Origin: Plesiocystis pacifica SIR-1
Lineage (GTDB): Bacteria; Myxococcota_A; Polyangia; Nannocystales; Nannocystaceae
DNA: 52,419 bases
Direction: 5' to 3'
Assembly: GCF_000170895.1 (NCBI RefSeq)
Contig: NZ_ABCS01000074.1
Coordinates: 1-52,419 of the forward strand
Shown here: positions 9,481 to 17,745 of the stretch, one piece after another
Position numbering within the stretch: position 1 is the first letter of the stretch
How the letters are laid out: the number at the start of each line of letters is the position of its first letter
Notes under the pieces: generated by a model
What the model saw: the letters and a program-made list of their open reading frames with translations, nothing else
Databases searched by the model: none
What the model was told of the DNA's origin: nothing
Translations under genes and position numbers: made by a program

Positions 9481-10182
9481 ATGCGTCCCTCGTCTCCGTT
9501 CACGCTCACGCACGCCTGCGCCCTCGCCCTCGCCCTGACGCTCCCCGGGCTCGGCTGCAAGTCTGGCGAGGATGCGCCCTCAGCGGACAAGCCCAGCGGG
9601 GAGCGGACCGAGGAGCCCGAGCCCGAGACGCCCAAGGACGCGCCCACGGGCCCCTTCGCCGCCTTCGACTTCGACGCGGCCAAGCAGCGCTGGCAGGGCG
9701 CCTGGGTCGTCCGCGACGAGGCCTGGTTGATCGAGGGCGACTCGATCACGGTAGTCAAAGGCGGCGAGGAGAAGAAGCTGGGCTTCTCGATCTACTCGCC
9801 CTGTCAGATCGCAATGACCAACGAGGCGGCCGGCGAGACCTCTTACCGACCCTTCGCGATCAAGGGCGACGCCGTCCACGTCAGCCGGGGCTCGGCCGCG
9901 GGCGTGGTCGTGGGTGAGCAGTCGATCGTCTGCGCCTCGGGCCGGGTCTACACCCTCGAGGGCGACACGTGCACCGAGTGGTCGGAGATGTTCGACGACT
10001 GGAAGGACGAGCCCGGCGAGTGCGGCTACGAGGGGGAAGGGGAGGAGCGGCGCTTCGTGGTCGGCTCGAGCAAGCTGCGCGCGGTCGATGGCGCGCTGCT
10101 GAGCGAGAACCTCGAGAAGTCCGTGGCCGCCTCACACCCGAGCCTCGACGCGGCCAAGGCGGCCCTGGCCGGCACCCCCTGA
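9481..10182 (+). CDS. Hypothetical lipoprotein
   Basis: A 233-residue predicted lipoprotein. A type-II signal peptide ends in the lipobox LGLGC (Cys near residue 26), followed by an acidic, Pro-rich linker to about residue 55 (TEEPEPETPK). The rest is a small beta-rich domain with AWLIEGDSITVVKGGEEK and four further cysteines that may form disulfides. I recognise no family. The ATG at 9481 was chosen because it gives the signal peptide; longer in-frame readings upstream would place it internally. GGTAGG lies 11 bp upstream of it. It is transcribed away from the 8841-9284 gene and toward a methyltransferase 64 bp downstream. Confidence 0.7.
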   Translation: MRPSSPFTLTHACALALALTLPGLGCKSGEDAPSADKPSGERTEEPEPETPKDAPTGPFAAFDFDAAKQRWQGAWVVRDEAWLIEGDSITVVKGGEEKKLGFSIYSPCQIAMTNEAAGETSYRPFAIKGDAVHVSRGSAAGVVVGEQSIVCASGRVYTLEGDTCTEWSEMFDDWKDEPGECGYEGEGEERRFVVGSSKLRAVDGALLSENLEKSVAASHPSLDAAKAALAGTP

Positions 10183-10246
10183 GCCCGGACGCGCCCGATT
10201 GGGGGCCGCGATCGACATCGTCCGCCATCGCGGGTATGAGGGGCGC

Positions 10247-11044
10247 GTGAGCGCGGACTACCCGGCGAAGCTCTACGTGGCCGTCCACGACGGGAACCCC
10301 GGCGACGTCGACTTTTATCGTCGGCGCTGCGCGGACGCGGACAGCGTGCTCGAGCTCGGCTGCGGCGACGCGCGGGTGCTCGCGGCCCTGGCTCGCCCCG
10401 GCCGCAGCCTGGTCGGCGTCGACCTCGAGCCCGAGCTGCTCGACCTGGCTCGCGCCCGCCGGGCAGCCATGGGGGAGCTCGGCGAGACCCTCGAGCTCGT
10501 CGCCTCGGACATGGCCGCGCCCGAGCTCGAGCTGGGCCGCCGCTTCGAGCGGGTCATCATCCCCTACGGCGGGCTCTACTGCCTGCTCGACGACGCGGCC
10601 TTCGACGGCTTGATGGCCGTGGTCGAGCGCCACCTCGCCCCGGGCGGGCGCTTCATCTTCGACTGCTGGTCCGCCGATGGCTTCCACGCCGAGGCCGATC
10701 CCGAGGACATGGATCCCGGCTGGATCGAGCGGGTCAAGGCCGTCGAGGTCGAGGGCGAGGCCTGGGAGGTGCTCGAGCGCAGCGCGTGGCAGCCCGAGCA
10801 GCGGCGCATCGACGTCACCTACATCCACGTGCCCGTGGGCTTGGACCCCGAGGCCGCCGTCGAGGGGGTCGTGCGTCAGCGCTACTGGCTGGCCCCCGAG
10901 CTCGAGGCGCGCCTGAGCGGCGTGGGCCTGCGCGTCGAGGCGATGTGGGGGGACTTCGAGGGCTCAGCCCACGGGCCGGACTCGAGCCTGATGATCGTCG
11001 AGTGCACGCGCGCGGCGAAAGGGCCGACGGGCTCAGCGCGCTAG
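10247..11044 (+). CDS. Class I SAM-dependent methyltransferase
   Basis: A 265-residue Rossmann-fold methyltransferase. Motif I is VLELGCGDARVL, motif II VGVDLEPELLDLA (acidic residue binding the ribose), and a post-motif region IIPYGGLYCLL occupies the motif IV position. FDCWSADGF marks the following strand. The second half has a beta-rich region (RRIDVTYIHVPVG) seen in small-molecule methyltransferases. The substrate is unknown. The GTG at 10247 is preceded by GAGGGGCGC and gives a protein starting just before the domain; a GTG 48 bp further upstream is the alternative start. It ends 26 bp before the SUMF1-fold lipoprotein gene, so the two may be co-transcribed. Confidence 0.82.
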   Translation: MSADYPAKLYVAVHDGNPGDVDFYRRRCADADSVLELGCGDARVLAALARPGRSLVGVDLEPELLDLARARRAAMGELGETLELVASDMAAPELELGRRFERVIIPYGGLYCLLDDAAFDGLMAVVERHLAPGGRFIFDCWSADGFHAEADPEDMDPGWIERVKAVEVEGEAWEVLERSAWQPEQRRIDVTYIHVPVGLDPEAAVEGVVRQRYWLAPELEARLSGVGLRVEAMWGDFEGSAHGPDSSLMIVECTRAAKGPTGSAR

Positions 11045-11070
11045 CTGTTACCATGGCCGGGAGGTCGCCC

Positions 11071-11958
11071 ATGGTCATGTTTCGTCGCTTCGCTCAGTCT
11101 CGCGTTGGCCTCGGTGGGGCCGTGTTGCTCGCTTGCCTCGGGGTGTCCACGCTCGCGTGCACCGACGACGGGGACGAGGGCGAAGAAGCGGCCGCGGAGA
11201 CCGACGAGGACGAAGGCGATGACGCCGACGACAGCATGGCCGACTCGGGAGACGGCCTCGGGGCGGGGTCCTGCGCCGACGTGTGCGGGACGCCCGAGTG
11301 TGGAGACTGCCCGACCGCGACGACGGTCGAGGCCTTCGGCGTGACCATCGACGCCACCGAGGTCAGCAACGAGCAGTATGCGCAGTTCCTGGCCGTCGAC
11401 CTCGACGCGTCCGTGCTGCCCGATGGTTGCGGCTGGAAGAGCTTCTTCGAGCCCGAGGGCTGGAGCGCCGATCTGCCCGGCGGCCAGCCAGTGGTCGGGG
11501 TCGACTGGTGCGACGCCATGGTGTTTTGCGCCTGGGCGGGCAAGGAGCTGTGCGGGGCCGTCGGGGGCGGGGGCGCGGACGTGGGCGTGGCCGCGGACCC
11601 GATCAACCACGCCTGGTACCGCGCGTGCTCGGCCGAGGGCGCCAACGAATTCCCCTATGGAGCCAGCTACGATCCCGTGGCCTGCAACGGCGACGGCTCG
11701 GGCCAGGACGCCATGCTCGCTGGGGGGACCCTGTCCAGCTGCCAGGGGGGCGTGGACGGGTTGTTCGACATGAGCGGCAACGCCTGGGAGTGGACCAACG
11801 CCTGCACGGCGGCTGGAGGCGACGCTGGGACCGAGTGTCGCCGCCGGGGAGGCTCTCGCTACTCCGGCGAGGACAACCTGCGTTGCTCCGTAAACAGCCT
11901 GCGGCCCCGGGGTTTACGGGACAATGGTGTGGGCTTTCGTTGCTGCGGCGGCGAATGA
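11071..11958 (+). CDS. SUMF1 (FGE-sulfatase)-fold lipoprotein, copy 1
   Basis: A 295-residue lipoprotein. The signal peptide ends in the lipobox STLAC, and a short Asp/Glu-rich linker follows. From about residue 85 on it is a SUMF1/FGE-sulfatase domain: VDWCDAMVFCAWAGKELCG, LFDMSGNAWEWTN, CRRRGGSRYS and the terminal VGFRCC are all family landmarks. Proteins with this fold include formylglycine-generating enzymes and many non-catalytic or sulfoxide-synthase-like members. The cysteine pattern here looks structural, so FGE activity should not be assumed. The ATG at 11071 was chosen over the one 18 bp upstream because GGGAGG (11059-11064) sits 6 bp before it. Its paralogue is at 12467-13576. Confidence 0.85.
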   Translation: MVMFRRFAQSRVGLGGAVLLACLGVSTLACTDDGDEGEEAAAETDEDEGDDADDSMADSGDGLGAGSCADVCGTPECGDCPTATTVEAFGVTIDATEVSNEQYAQFLAVDLDASVLPDGCGWKSFFEPEGWSADLPGGQPVVGVDWCDAMVFCAWAGKELCGAVGGGGADVGVAADPINHAWYRACSAEGANEFPYGASYDPVACNGDGSGQDAMLAGGTLSSCQGGVDGLFDMSGNAWEWTNACTAAGGDAGTECRRRGGSRYSGEDNLRCSVNSLRPRGLRDNGVGFRCCGGE

Positions 11959-12466
11959 AAAGCTTTCATTCCTACCGAGACACCCACCATCGGGTCGGTG
12001 CCATTTTAGTGACAGGATCTGCGCTCGGAAGCGCCCCATGCGGCCCCATTGGGGGACGGGCGGATCGCCCGACTATGAACATTCTCTCACGGGCTGAACG
12101 CGCGATGTTCGGTGTTTGACGGGCCTGAAGCGAGGTTGGAACACCTCGCTAAAATCGGTCCAGGTGGCAACGGACGGCGCTCTCGAAATCGCAGCGAGTG
12201 GGGGAGAAAATGCCCAATTTGACCTTTGGTACAGTGAGAAGGCGCGCTACCTGTATAGGATTCTTCAGGTGTGCGGGTGCTGATGTTGGGCTATGACGTA
12301 CGCAAAATTCAGGTGGAGAAGCGCTGGGGGAACGGTCGCGAATTCGGATCTTTCCACGCCTGTCAGAACACTGCGAAGGCAGCGCCCAAGTCGACGCATC
12401 CACCTAGACTTCACCCGAAGACAATCCAAACTGTTTCTAACCAGCTTGAAAGCACCCGGACTCGAC
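11959..12466. other. 508-bp gene-free, lower-GC intergenic region
   Basis: No convincing coding sequence was seen on either strand; short open frames here lack the codon bias of the neighbours. GC content is visibly lower than in flanking genes. At its left edge GAATGAAA-AGC-TTTCATTC (11953-11971) is a perfect inverted repeat overlapping the stop codon of the upstream gene. A GC-rich hairpin lies at 12129-12150. TTGACC at 12219 resembles a -35 box, but the nearest -10-like element (TATAGG at 12254) is too far away for a standard promoter. The region presumably holds the promoter and a long 5' leader of the next lipoprotein gene. Confidence 0.5.
12129..12150. repeat. Perfect 8-bp inverted repeat (hairpin)
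   Basis: AGCGAGGT and ACCTCGCT pair perfectly around the 6-nt loop TGGAAC. No T-tract follows on either strand, so it is not a typical intrinsic terminator. It could be an operator or part of a structured leader upstream of the lipoprotein gene at 12467. Confidence 0.45.
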
Positions 12467-13576
12467 ATGACCTCCCTTCACCGTTCGACCCTCGCCATTT
12501 TCCTTTCCTCGTCCCTGCTCGCCGTCGCCTGTACCGACGACGCCCCCGGTGACACCTCCGGCGACGAGGCTGAGACCGCCGCGACCGAGACCGAGACCAC
12601 GACCGACGACGACGTCGGCGAAGACACCACGACCGACACCACGACCGAGACGGAGACGGAGACCGAGACGGAGACCGAGACCGAGACGGAGACCGAGACC
12701 GAGACGGACACCGACACCGGCACCGAGACCGAGGGCATGGAGACCATGGGCGAGACCATGGGTGAGACCGAGGGCATGGAGACCATGGGTGAGACCATGG
12801 GCATGGAGACCATGGGCGAGACCATGGGCATGGAGACCACGGGCGAGACCGGCAACGGCGAGCCCTGCGAGGGCGGCTGCGGCACCTTCAACTGCGGCCC
12901 CTGCCCCGAGGGTCCGGACCCCGTCGACATCAGCGGCCTCTACACCATCGACTCGACCGAGATCACCAACGGCCAGTACCAGGCCTTCCTGTCCGTCGAC
13001 TTCGAGCCCGCCTACCTCGCCGAGCTCATGCCCGAGGAGTGCAGCTGGAAGTCCGACTTCCTGCCCGACGACTGGCCCATCGAGCCCGTCGAGAGCATCC
13101 CCGTCACCGGCGTGGACTGGTGCGACGCCACGGCCTACTGCTCGTGGGCTGGCAAGGAGCTGTGCGGCGCCATCGGTGGCGGCGCGGCCGAGCTGAACAC
13201 GGTCCAGAACGCGGCCAGCAACCAGTGGTACCGCGCCTGCACCGGCGGCGGCATCTCCAACTACCCCTACGGCCTGCTCTACCAGGACGACGCCTGCAAC
13301 GGCGTCGACGCGGGCTTCGGCCAGCTCGTCGACGCGGGCACGCTGAGCTCCTGCGAGGGCGGCTACGACGGCATCTACGACATGAGCGGCAACGTCTGGG
13401 AGTGGACCAACTCCTGCGACACCGAGGGCATGGGCAGCGATCAGGACACGGAGTGTCGTCGTCGCGGTGGCTCGTACTTCTCGAACGGCCCGACCCTGCG
13501 CTGCGGCATCGACTCGGTGCGCGCCCGCGACTTCCGCAACAACAACACTGGCTTCCGCTGCTGCGATAGCGAGTAG
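12467..13576 (+). CDS. SUMF1 (FGE-sulfatase)-fold lipoprotein, copy 2, with repeat linker
   Basis: A 369-residue lipoprotein paralogous to the 11071-11958 product. The signal peptide ends in the lipobox LAVAC. Residues about 35-85 are a Thr/Glu repeat tract, and residues about 88-127 are Met-Gly-Glu-Thr repeats (MGETMGMET units); both probably form an extended spacer from the outer-membrane anchor. The rest is a SUMF1-fold domain with VDWCDATAYCSWAGKELCG, IYDMSGNVWEWTN, CRRRGGSYFS and the terminal TGFRCC. The paired cysteines align with copy 1. The start is the ATG directly before the signal peptide; the ribosome binding site is weak. The S53 protease gene follows after 35 bp. The ligand or substrate is unknown; a catalytic FGE role is not supported. 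Confidence 0.85.
   Translation: MTSLHRSTLAIFLSSSLLAVACTDDAPGDTSGDEAETAATETETTTDDDVGEDTTTDTTTETETETETETETETETETETDTDTGTETEGMETMGETMGETEGMETMGETMGMETMGETMGMETTGETGNGEPCEGGCGTFNCGPCPEGPDPVDISGLYTIDSTEITNGQYQAFLSVDFEPAYLAELMPEECSWKSDFLPDDWPIEPVESIPVTGVDWCDATAYCSWAGKELCGAIGGGAAELNTVQNAASNQWYRACTGGGISNYPYGLLYQDDACNGVDAGFGQLVDAGTLSSCEGGYDGIYDMSGNVWEWTNSCDTEGMGSDQDTECRRRGGSYFSNGPTLRCGIDSVRARDFRNNNTGFRCCDSE
12648..12720 (+). repeat. Coding tandem repeat, Thr-Glu hexamers
   Basis: A run of GAGAC(G/C) units alternating as GAGACG/GAGACC encodes alternating Glu-Thr in the linker of the SUMF1-fold lipoprotein. The near-identical units are prone to slippage and make linker length likely to vary. Confidence 0.8.
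12729..12845 (+). repeat. Coding tandem repeat, Met-Gly-Glu-Thr units
   Basis: Repeated GAGACCATGGGC-type units encode METMGETMG repeats in the same linker. Methionine-rich repeats are unusual in such spacers and differ from the Thr/Glu tract just before. Confidence 0.75.
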
Positions 13577-13611
13577 TCCCGGCCCCCCGCCCCAACACAA
13601 ACGAGACGTAC

Positions 13612-15531
13612 ATGAAACGAGACAAGCTGAAGCTTGGAGTGCCTCTCCTGGCGGCGGCGGCGTTAGCCGTTGTCGCGCCAGGCTGCCCTTCGGACGATAC
13701 CCCCATCGGGGGTGAGACCACCGAGACCGACGACGAGGTCGGCGAGGTGACCGACGACACCACGACCGAGGACGACACCACCACGGACACCACCGAGGAG
13801 GAGACGACCGAGGAAGAGTCGACGGAAGAGACGACCACCGAGGAGGAGTCGACCGAGGAGACCACCGAAGAGGAGTCGACCGAGGAGACCACCGAAGAGG
13901 AGTCGACCGAGGAGACCACCGAGACCGACACCGGCGGCAACCCCCTCGACGAGATCCCCGAGGAGGAGTGGGAGCCCGTCCCCAACCCCGACGGCGTGCC
14001 CAGCCCCCTCCCGGGCGTCTACGACGATCTGGGCGCGGCCGATCCCAACGACAGCTTCCGCGCGCTCATCGGCCTGTACCTGCGCGACCGCGAGGAGCTC
14101 GTCGACTTCACCCTCGAGGTCTCCGACCCGTCGAGCGACCTCTACGGCCAGTACATGAGCGTGGACGAGCTGCTCGACAACCACGCCCCGCTCGAGGACG
14201 ACTTCGAGCTCCTGCAGGCGTGGCTCGAGTTCGAGGGCCTCGAGGTCAGCTACCTCGCGACCAACCGCATGCTCATCCACTTCAAGGGGCTCGTCGGCCA
14301 GTTCAACGAGGCCTTCGACACCCAGCTGCACGTGTGCATGCGCAAGAACCCGCAGGCGGGCGGCGATCCCATCCCGGTGTACTGCACCACCGACAGCTTC
14401 ACGCTGCCGGCCTTCGTCGCCGATCGCAGCCCCGGCATCGTGACCGCGGACCTGCCCGCCGACGACACCGTCTTGCCCAACGAGATCGGTGAGATCCAGT
14501 CCATCCCGCCGAACACGGCCAACAACGGCTCGCGCTTGCACCCCGACCGCGTCGCCCGTGCCTACAACTTGGACGAGCTCTACGACCTCGGCTACGACGG
14601 CAGCGGTCAGACCGTCGGCGTGATCATGGGCGCGGCGACCCACGGCAAGTGGGCCCAGACCTTCTGGCAGTCCTGGGGCATCGTTCGCGAGAACCCGATC
14701 ACCTTCAACCTCGATGACCCGCCGTCGACGCGCTTTGTCGAGTCGCAGCTGGACACCGAGTGGACGGGCGCGATGGCTCCGGGTGCAGCGATGATCCAGT
14801 ACGCCTGCCACGACGCCAAGAACACCTCGATGGTGTTTTGCACCAACGAGGCGGTGACCCGCGCCCCGGGCGACGGCGTCTCGATCCTCACGGATTCCTT
14901 CGCGCACCGCGAGGACTCCGAGCCGCTGGTGGTCCGCAACCAGTACAATGACTCGGGTCTCATCGCGGCGGCCCTGGGCATCACCTTCTTCTCCGCCAGC
15001 GGTGATTCCGCACGTACGGATACGCCCAGCTCCAGCCCCTGGGTCACCGCCGTGGGCGGGACTCGCGTGATCCTCAACGGTCAGGGCAACGTGACCAACG
15101 AGATCGCCTGGGACGAGTCGGGCTCCGGCGAGACCCTGTCCTTCGACATGCCCCCGTGGCAGGTGGACGCGGCCTCCCAGTTCGGCTCCAACCGCATGGT
15201 CGCCGACGTCGCTGCGGCCGCGTCGCCGGCTTCGCCCTTTTGGGTCTACTACAACAGCCAGTGGTCGCTCTACGGCGGTACGAGCTTCTCGTCGCCGGTC
15301 TGGGCCGGTCTCGCGGCGGTCGTGAATGAGTACCGTGCCGATAACGGGATGGCGCCGCTCGGCTACATCAACCAGATGCTGTACACCACACCTGCGGTCC
15401 AGGCGAGCTTCCGGGACATCACCCAGGGAGCCACTGATCTGTTCAGCTGCGGCCCCGGCTACGACGTGCCCACGGGGTGGGGTGTCCCGGACGCGAAAGC
15501 TTTCGCGGACGCGGTCCCCGACACACCCTAA
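13612..15531 (+). CDS. Lipid-anchored sedolisin (S53) protease with pro-domain
   Basis: A 639-residue secreted serine-carboxyl peptidase. The signal peptide ends in a lipobox-like VAPGC. Residues about 25-110 are Thr/Glu/Asp-rich, with a 9-residue unit EESTEETTE repeated in tandem. Residues about 125-270 match the pro-kumamolisin activation domain (YGQYMSVDEL). The catalytic domain follows: Glu and Asp of the triad in VESQLDTEWTGAMAPGA, the oxyanion Asp in FFSASGDSA, and the nucleophile Ser in GGTSFSSPVWAG, all at sedolisin-typical spacing. Sedolisins work at acidic pH on proteins outside the cytoplasm. The lipid anchor plus acidic spacer suggests cell-surface display. It lies 35 bp after the lipoprotein gene and is probably co-transcribed with it. 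Confidence 0.88.
   Translation: MKRDKLKLGVPLLAAAALAVVAPGCPSDDTPIGGETTETDDEVGEVTDDTTTEDDTTTDTTEEETTEEESTEETTTEEESTEETTEEESTEETTEEESTEETTETDTGGNPLDEIPEEEWEPVPNPDGVPSPLPGVYDDLGAADPNDSFRALIGLYLRDREELVDFTLEVSDPSSDLYGQYMSVDELLDNHAPLEDDFELLQAWLEFEGLEVSYLATNRMLIHFKGLVGQFNEAFDTQLHVCMRKNPQAGGDPIPVYCTTDSFTLPAFVADRSPGIVTADLPADDTVLPNEIGEIQSIPPNTANNGSRLHPDRVARAYNLDELYDLGYDGSGQTVGVIMGAATHGKWAQTFWQSWGIVRENPITFNLDDPPSTRFVESQLDTEWTGAMAPGAAMIQYACHDAKNTSMVFCTNEAVTRAPGDGVSILTDSFAHREDSEPLVVRNQYNDSGLIAAALGITFFSASGDSARTDTPSSSPWVTAVGGTRVILNGQGNVTNEIAWDESGSGETLSFDMPPWQVDAASQFGSNRMVADVAAAASPASPFWVYYNSQWSLYGGTSFSSPVWAGLAAVVNEYRADNGMAPLGYINQMLYTTPAVQASFRDITQGATDLFSCGPGYDVPTGWGVPDAKAFADAVPDTP
13843..13923 (+). repeat. Three tandem 27-bp coding repeats
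   Basis: Three near-identical 27-bp units, in frame, encode EESTEETTE three times in the acidic spacer of the S53 protease. Only the last base of the third unit differs, which indicates recent expansion or homogenisation. Confidence 0.85.
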
Positions 15532-15548
15532 CCCTGCTACTGTGTCCC

Positions 15549-15576
15549 AGGGTGCCGGCCATCTAGCCGGTTCCCT
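15549..15576 (+). terminator. Hairpin after the S53 protease gene
   Basis: AGGGTGCCGGC pairs with GCCGGTTCCCT (two mismatches) around the loop CATCTA, 18 bp after the protease stop codon. There is no T-tract, so it is at best a weak intrinsic terminator or a boundary element before the sensor gene that starts at 15588. Confidence 0.4.
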
Positions 15577-15587
15577 GAGGCGCAGGA

Positions 15588-17729
15588 ATGCGCCATTGTT
15601 CATTCCCGAGCATGGCCAAGGCCCGGATTCAGACTCGCTCCGATCAGCGAAGCGCCAACCCGCGCGAGCTCTCCATGCTCGCGCGGGCTGTCGCGCTATT
15701 GGTGATCGTGTTCGCGATCGTCGGCGCCCTCGACTTCGCGGGGCTGTTCACCGCGGCTGACCACAGCATCCATTCGCGCTGGTACCGGATGGGCGACACC
15801 ATGGGCTCGAGCCGCAAGAGCGCGAGCCGGGTGGTGCTCGTGGCGGGCGACGCCGAGACCTTCGAAGAGTTCGGCGCGCCGCCGTGGGACGCGAACATGC
15901 TCGCGAGCATGGTCAAGAGCATCAGCGACGCCGAGCCCTTGCTCATCGCCGAGGTCGGGCACGAGCGCCTGTTCCACGACGTCGATCAGCTGCACAAGAT
16001 CGCCGACGACGACGAGGACAAGCCCGAGAAGCAGCGCAGGGTCGACCGCGCCGACCTGAGCAACGTGATGATGCAGGACCTCTCGAACGCGCGCTCGCCC
16101 TGGACGGCGGGCGGCCTCGAGCAGGGCACCCTCGACGCGAGCGACAACAGCCGGATCCGCGAGATCGTGTCGCGGGCCAAGCTCGACGCCATCGGCGACC
16201 GGGTGCCGGTGCACTGGATGGTCCCCGAGGGGCGCCTGCCCGTGTTGCCGGCGCACCTGGTGCTCAGCGGGGAGATCGATCCGCACGCCGCGTTCGCGCA
16301 GCGGGTGGTGTTGATCGGCGTGACCGCGGACGAGTACGTGCACAGCATCGACACCCCGCTGGGCTGGCGCAGCTCGACGGAGGTCGAGGCCCACGCCCTC
16401 GCGGGCATCGCCGACGGCGTGCTCGGCTGGCGGCCGAACCTGGCGATGATCTACGGCGTGTGCCTGTGCCTCGCGGTTGCGATGCTGTGGGTGTTCGAGC
16501 GCGTCCGCGGGTCGACGGCCTCGATGATCATCACCTTCATGATCGTCAGCGTGCTGACCCTGGACTACATCTGCCTCGATCGCGGGGTCGCGGTCCTGGG
16601 CGCGGCGCGGCCGCTGAGCGTGCTGGTGTTGGTGTCGGCGAGCTACTGGATCGCGCAGGCGGTCGAGACCCTCTCGGGCCTCGGCGAGCTGCGCACCCGA
16701 GTGCTGCGCGAGGCCACGGGCGAGCCGGCCGTCGACGAGGCCGAGCTCGACGAGGGCTTTTGGGACGACCTCGCGGAGCTCGGCGCGAGCTATGCCATGG
16801 AGGTCGTCGGCGGCGAGGCGACCTCGACCATCGTCGAGCGGCCGAGCGAGCGCTGGCGCCTCGAGGTCCGCGCCAGCAGCGAGCGCCTCGACGAGGACAG
16901 CCACGCCTTCATCGAAGGCCGCGAGAACTTCGACCTGCGCCGGGCCCCCTTTCGGTCCGCGTGGTTGACCATGCGCGCGAGCTGGACGACCAACATCTTG
17001 CCCCGGGGCCCGCGCTACGGGGCCCGCAAGAGCCTGCTCGTGCCGCTCGAGAACGAGGGCGAGATGTTCGGGCTGTGGATGATCCACCTGTCCGACGAGA
17101 TCGAGCTCGAGCGCGAAGAGATCGAGACCCTCGAGGAGCTCGGCCGGCAGATGGCCGGGGCCATCTTGCGCCGACGCGAGCGCAGCGCCCTGCGCGAGCA
17201 GGCCGGGGAGGCTCGGCTCCGCGATCACCTCGAGACCATCGTCGGCGGCCTTCGGCTGATGCACGACGAGCACCGCTGGGCCCTCGAGCTCCTCGAGCAG
17301 CTGCCGGTGCGGGCGATCATCGCCACGGTCTGGGGCGAGATCGAGTTCTTCGATCCGCGGGTGCGGCTCAAGCTGTCCCGCGAGTACCCCAACTTGTTCT
17401 CCGATGAAGACGACAGCGAGAAGAACCTCCGCGTGGTCATCGCGCGGTTGACGGGCAAGAGCCTCGACGAGGCCCACGGGCTGATGCGCAAGGTCGTCCG
17501 CGACGGCATGGAGCTCGAGCTCGAGGTCGAGAACGTCAACCCCGACGACCCGGTCGTGTGGATGCTGTCCCGCATCCGCAGCAAGCGCGGCATCGATCTG
17601 CCGGGGTTCAAGCCGGCGGTCCACGAGCACATCCTGCTCATGGCCCGCTCTTCGGCTCCCGCCAAGCGGCATGAGACCCGGAGCGGTCGCATCCTCAAGG
17701 TCCTCGGCGGAGCCTTCGGCAGGAAGTAG
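15588..17729 (+). CDS. CHASE2-GAF membrane sensor without an output domain
   Basis: A 713-residue membrane protein. One N-terminal membrane segment (about residues 31-52) is followed by an extracytoplasmic CHASE2-like domain to about residue 285; RVVLIGVTADEYVHSIDTPLG and VEAHALAGI are CHASE2 landmarks. Three closely spaced membrane segments follow (about 290-365). The cytoplasmic part has a GAF-like domain (about 400-525) and a PAS-like region (LLEQLPVRAIIATVWGEIEFF). No kinase, cyclase or GGDEF/EAL domain follows, so it must act by protein contact. The start is uncertain: GAGG lies 7 bp before the ATG at 15588, and an in-frame ATG at 15612 is the alternative. It ends 16 bp before the CapC-like gene, which points to a regulatory or structural role in that operon. 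Confidence 0.72.
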   Translation: MRHCSFPSMAKARIQTRSDQRSANPRELSMLARAVALLVIVFAIVGALDFAGLFTAADHSIHSRWYRMGDTMGSSRKSASRVVLVAGDAETFEEFGAPPWDANMLASMVKSISDAEPLLIAEVGHERLFHDVDQLHKIADDDEDKPEKQRRVDRADLSNVMMQDLSNARSPWTAGGLEQGTLDASDNSRIREIVSRAKLDAIGDRVPVHWMVPEGRLPVLPAHLVLSGEIDPHAAFAQRVVLIGVTADEYVHSIDTPLGWRSSTEVEAHALAGIADGVLGWRPNLAMIYGVCLCLAVAMLWVFERVRGSTASMIITFMIVSVLTLDYICLDRGVAVLGAARPLSVLVLVSASYWIAQAVETLSGLGELRTRVLREATGEPAVDEAELDEGFWDDLAELGASYAMEVVGGEATSTIVERPSERWRLEVRASSERLDEDSHAFIEGRENFDLRRAPFRSAWLTMRASWTTNILPRGPRYGARKSLLVPLENEGEMFGLWMIHLSDEIELEREEIETLEELGRQMAGAILRRRERSALREQAGEARLRDHLETIVGGLRLMHDEHRWALELLEQLPVRAIIATVWGEIEFFDPRVRLKLSREYPNLFSDEDDSEKNLRVVIARLTGKSLDEAHGLMRKVVRDGMELELEVENVNPDDPVVWMLSRIRSKRGIDLPGFKPAVHEHILLMARSSAPAKRHETRSGRILKVLGGAFGRK

Positions 17730-17745
17730 GACGGAGCGGAGCATC

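Noticed and set aside
12219..12259. TTGACC with a TATAGG-like element as a sigma-70 promoter
   Set aside because: The spacing between the two elements is about 29 bp, far from the 16-18 bp needed.
12648..12845. Regularly repeated DNA that could suggest a CRISPR array
   Set aside because: The units are short, contiguous, in frame and encode a protein spacer. There are no unique spacers and no cas genes.
11071..13576. Catalytic formylglycine-generating enzymes
   Set aside because: The SUMF1 fold is clear, but the proteins are lipid-anchored and the cysteines look like structural disulfides. There is no sulfatase gene nearby.
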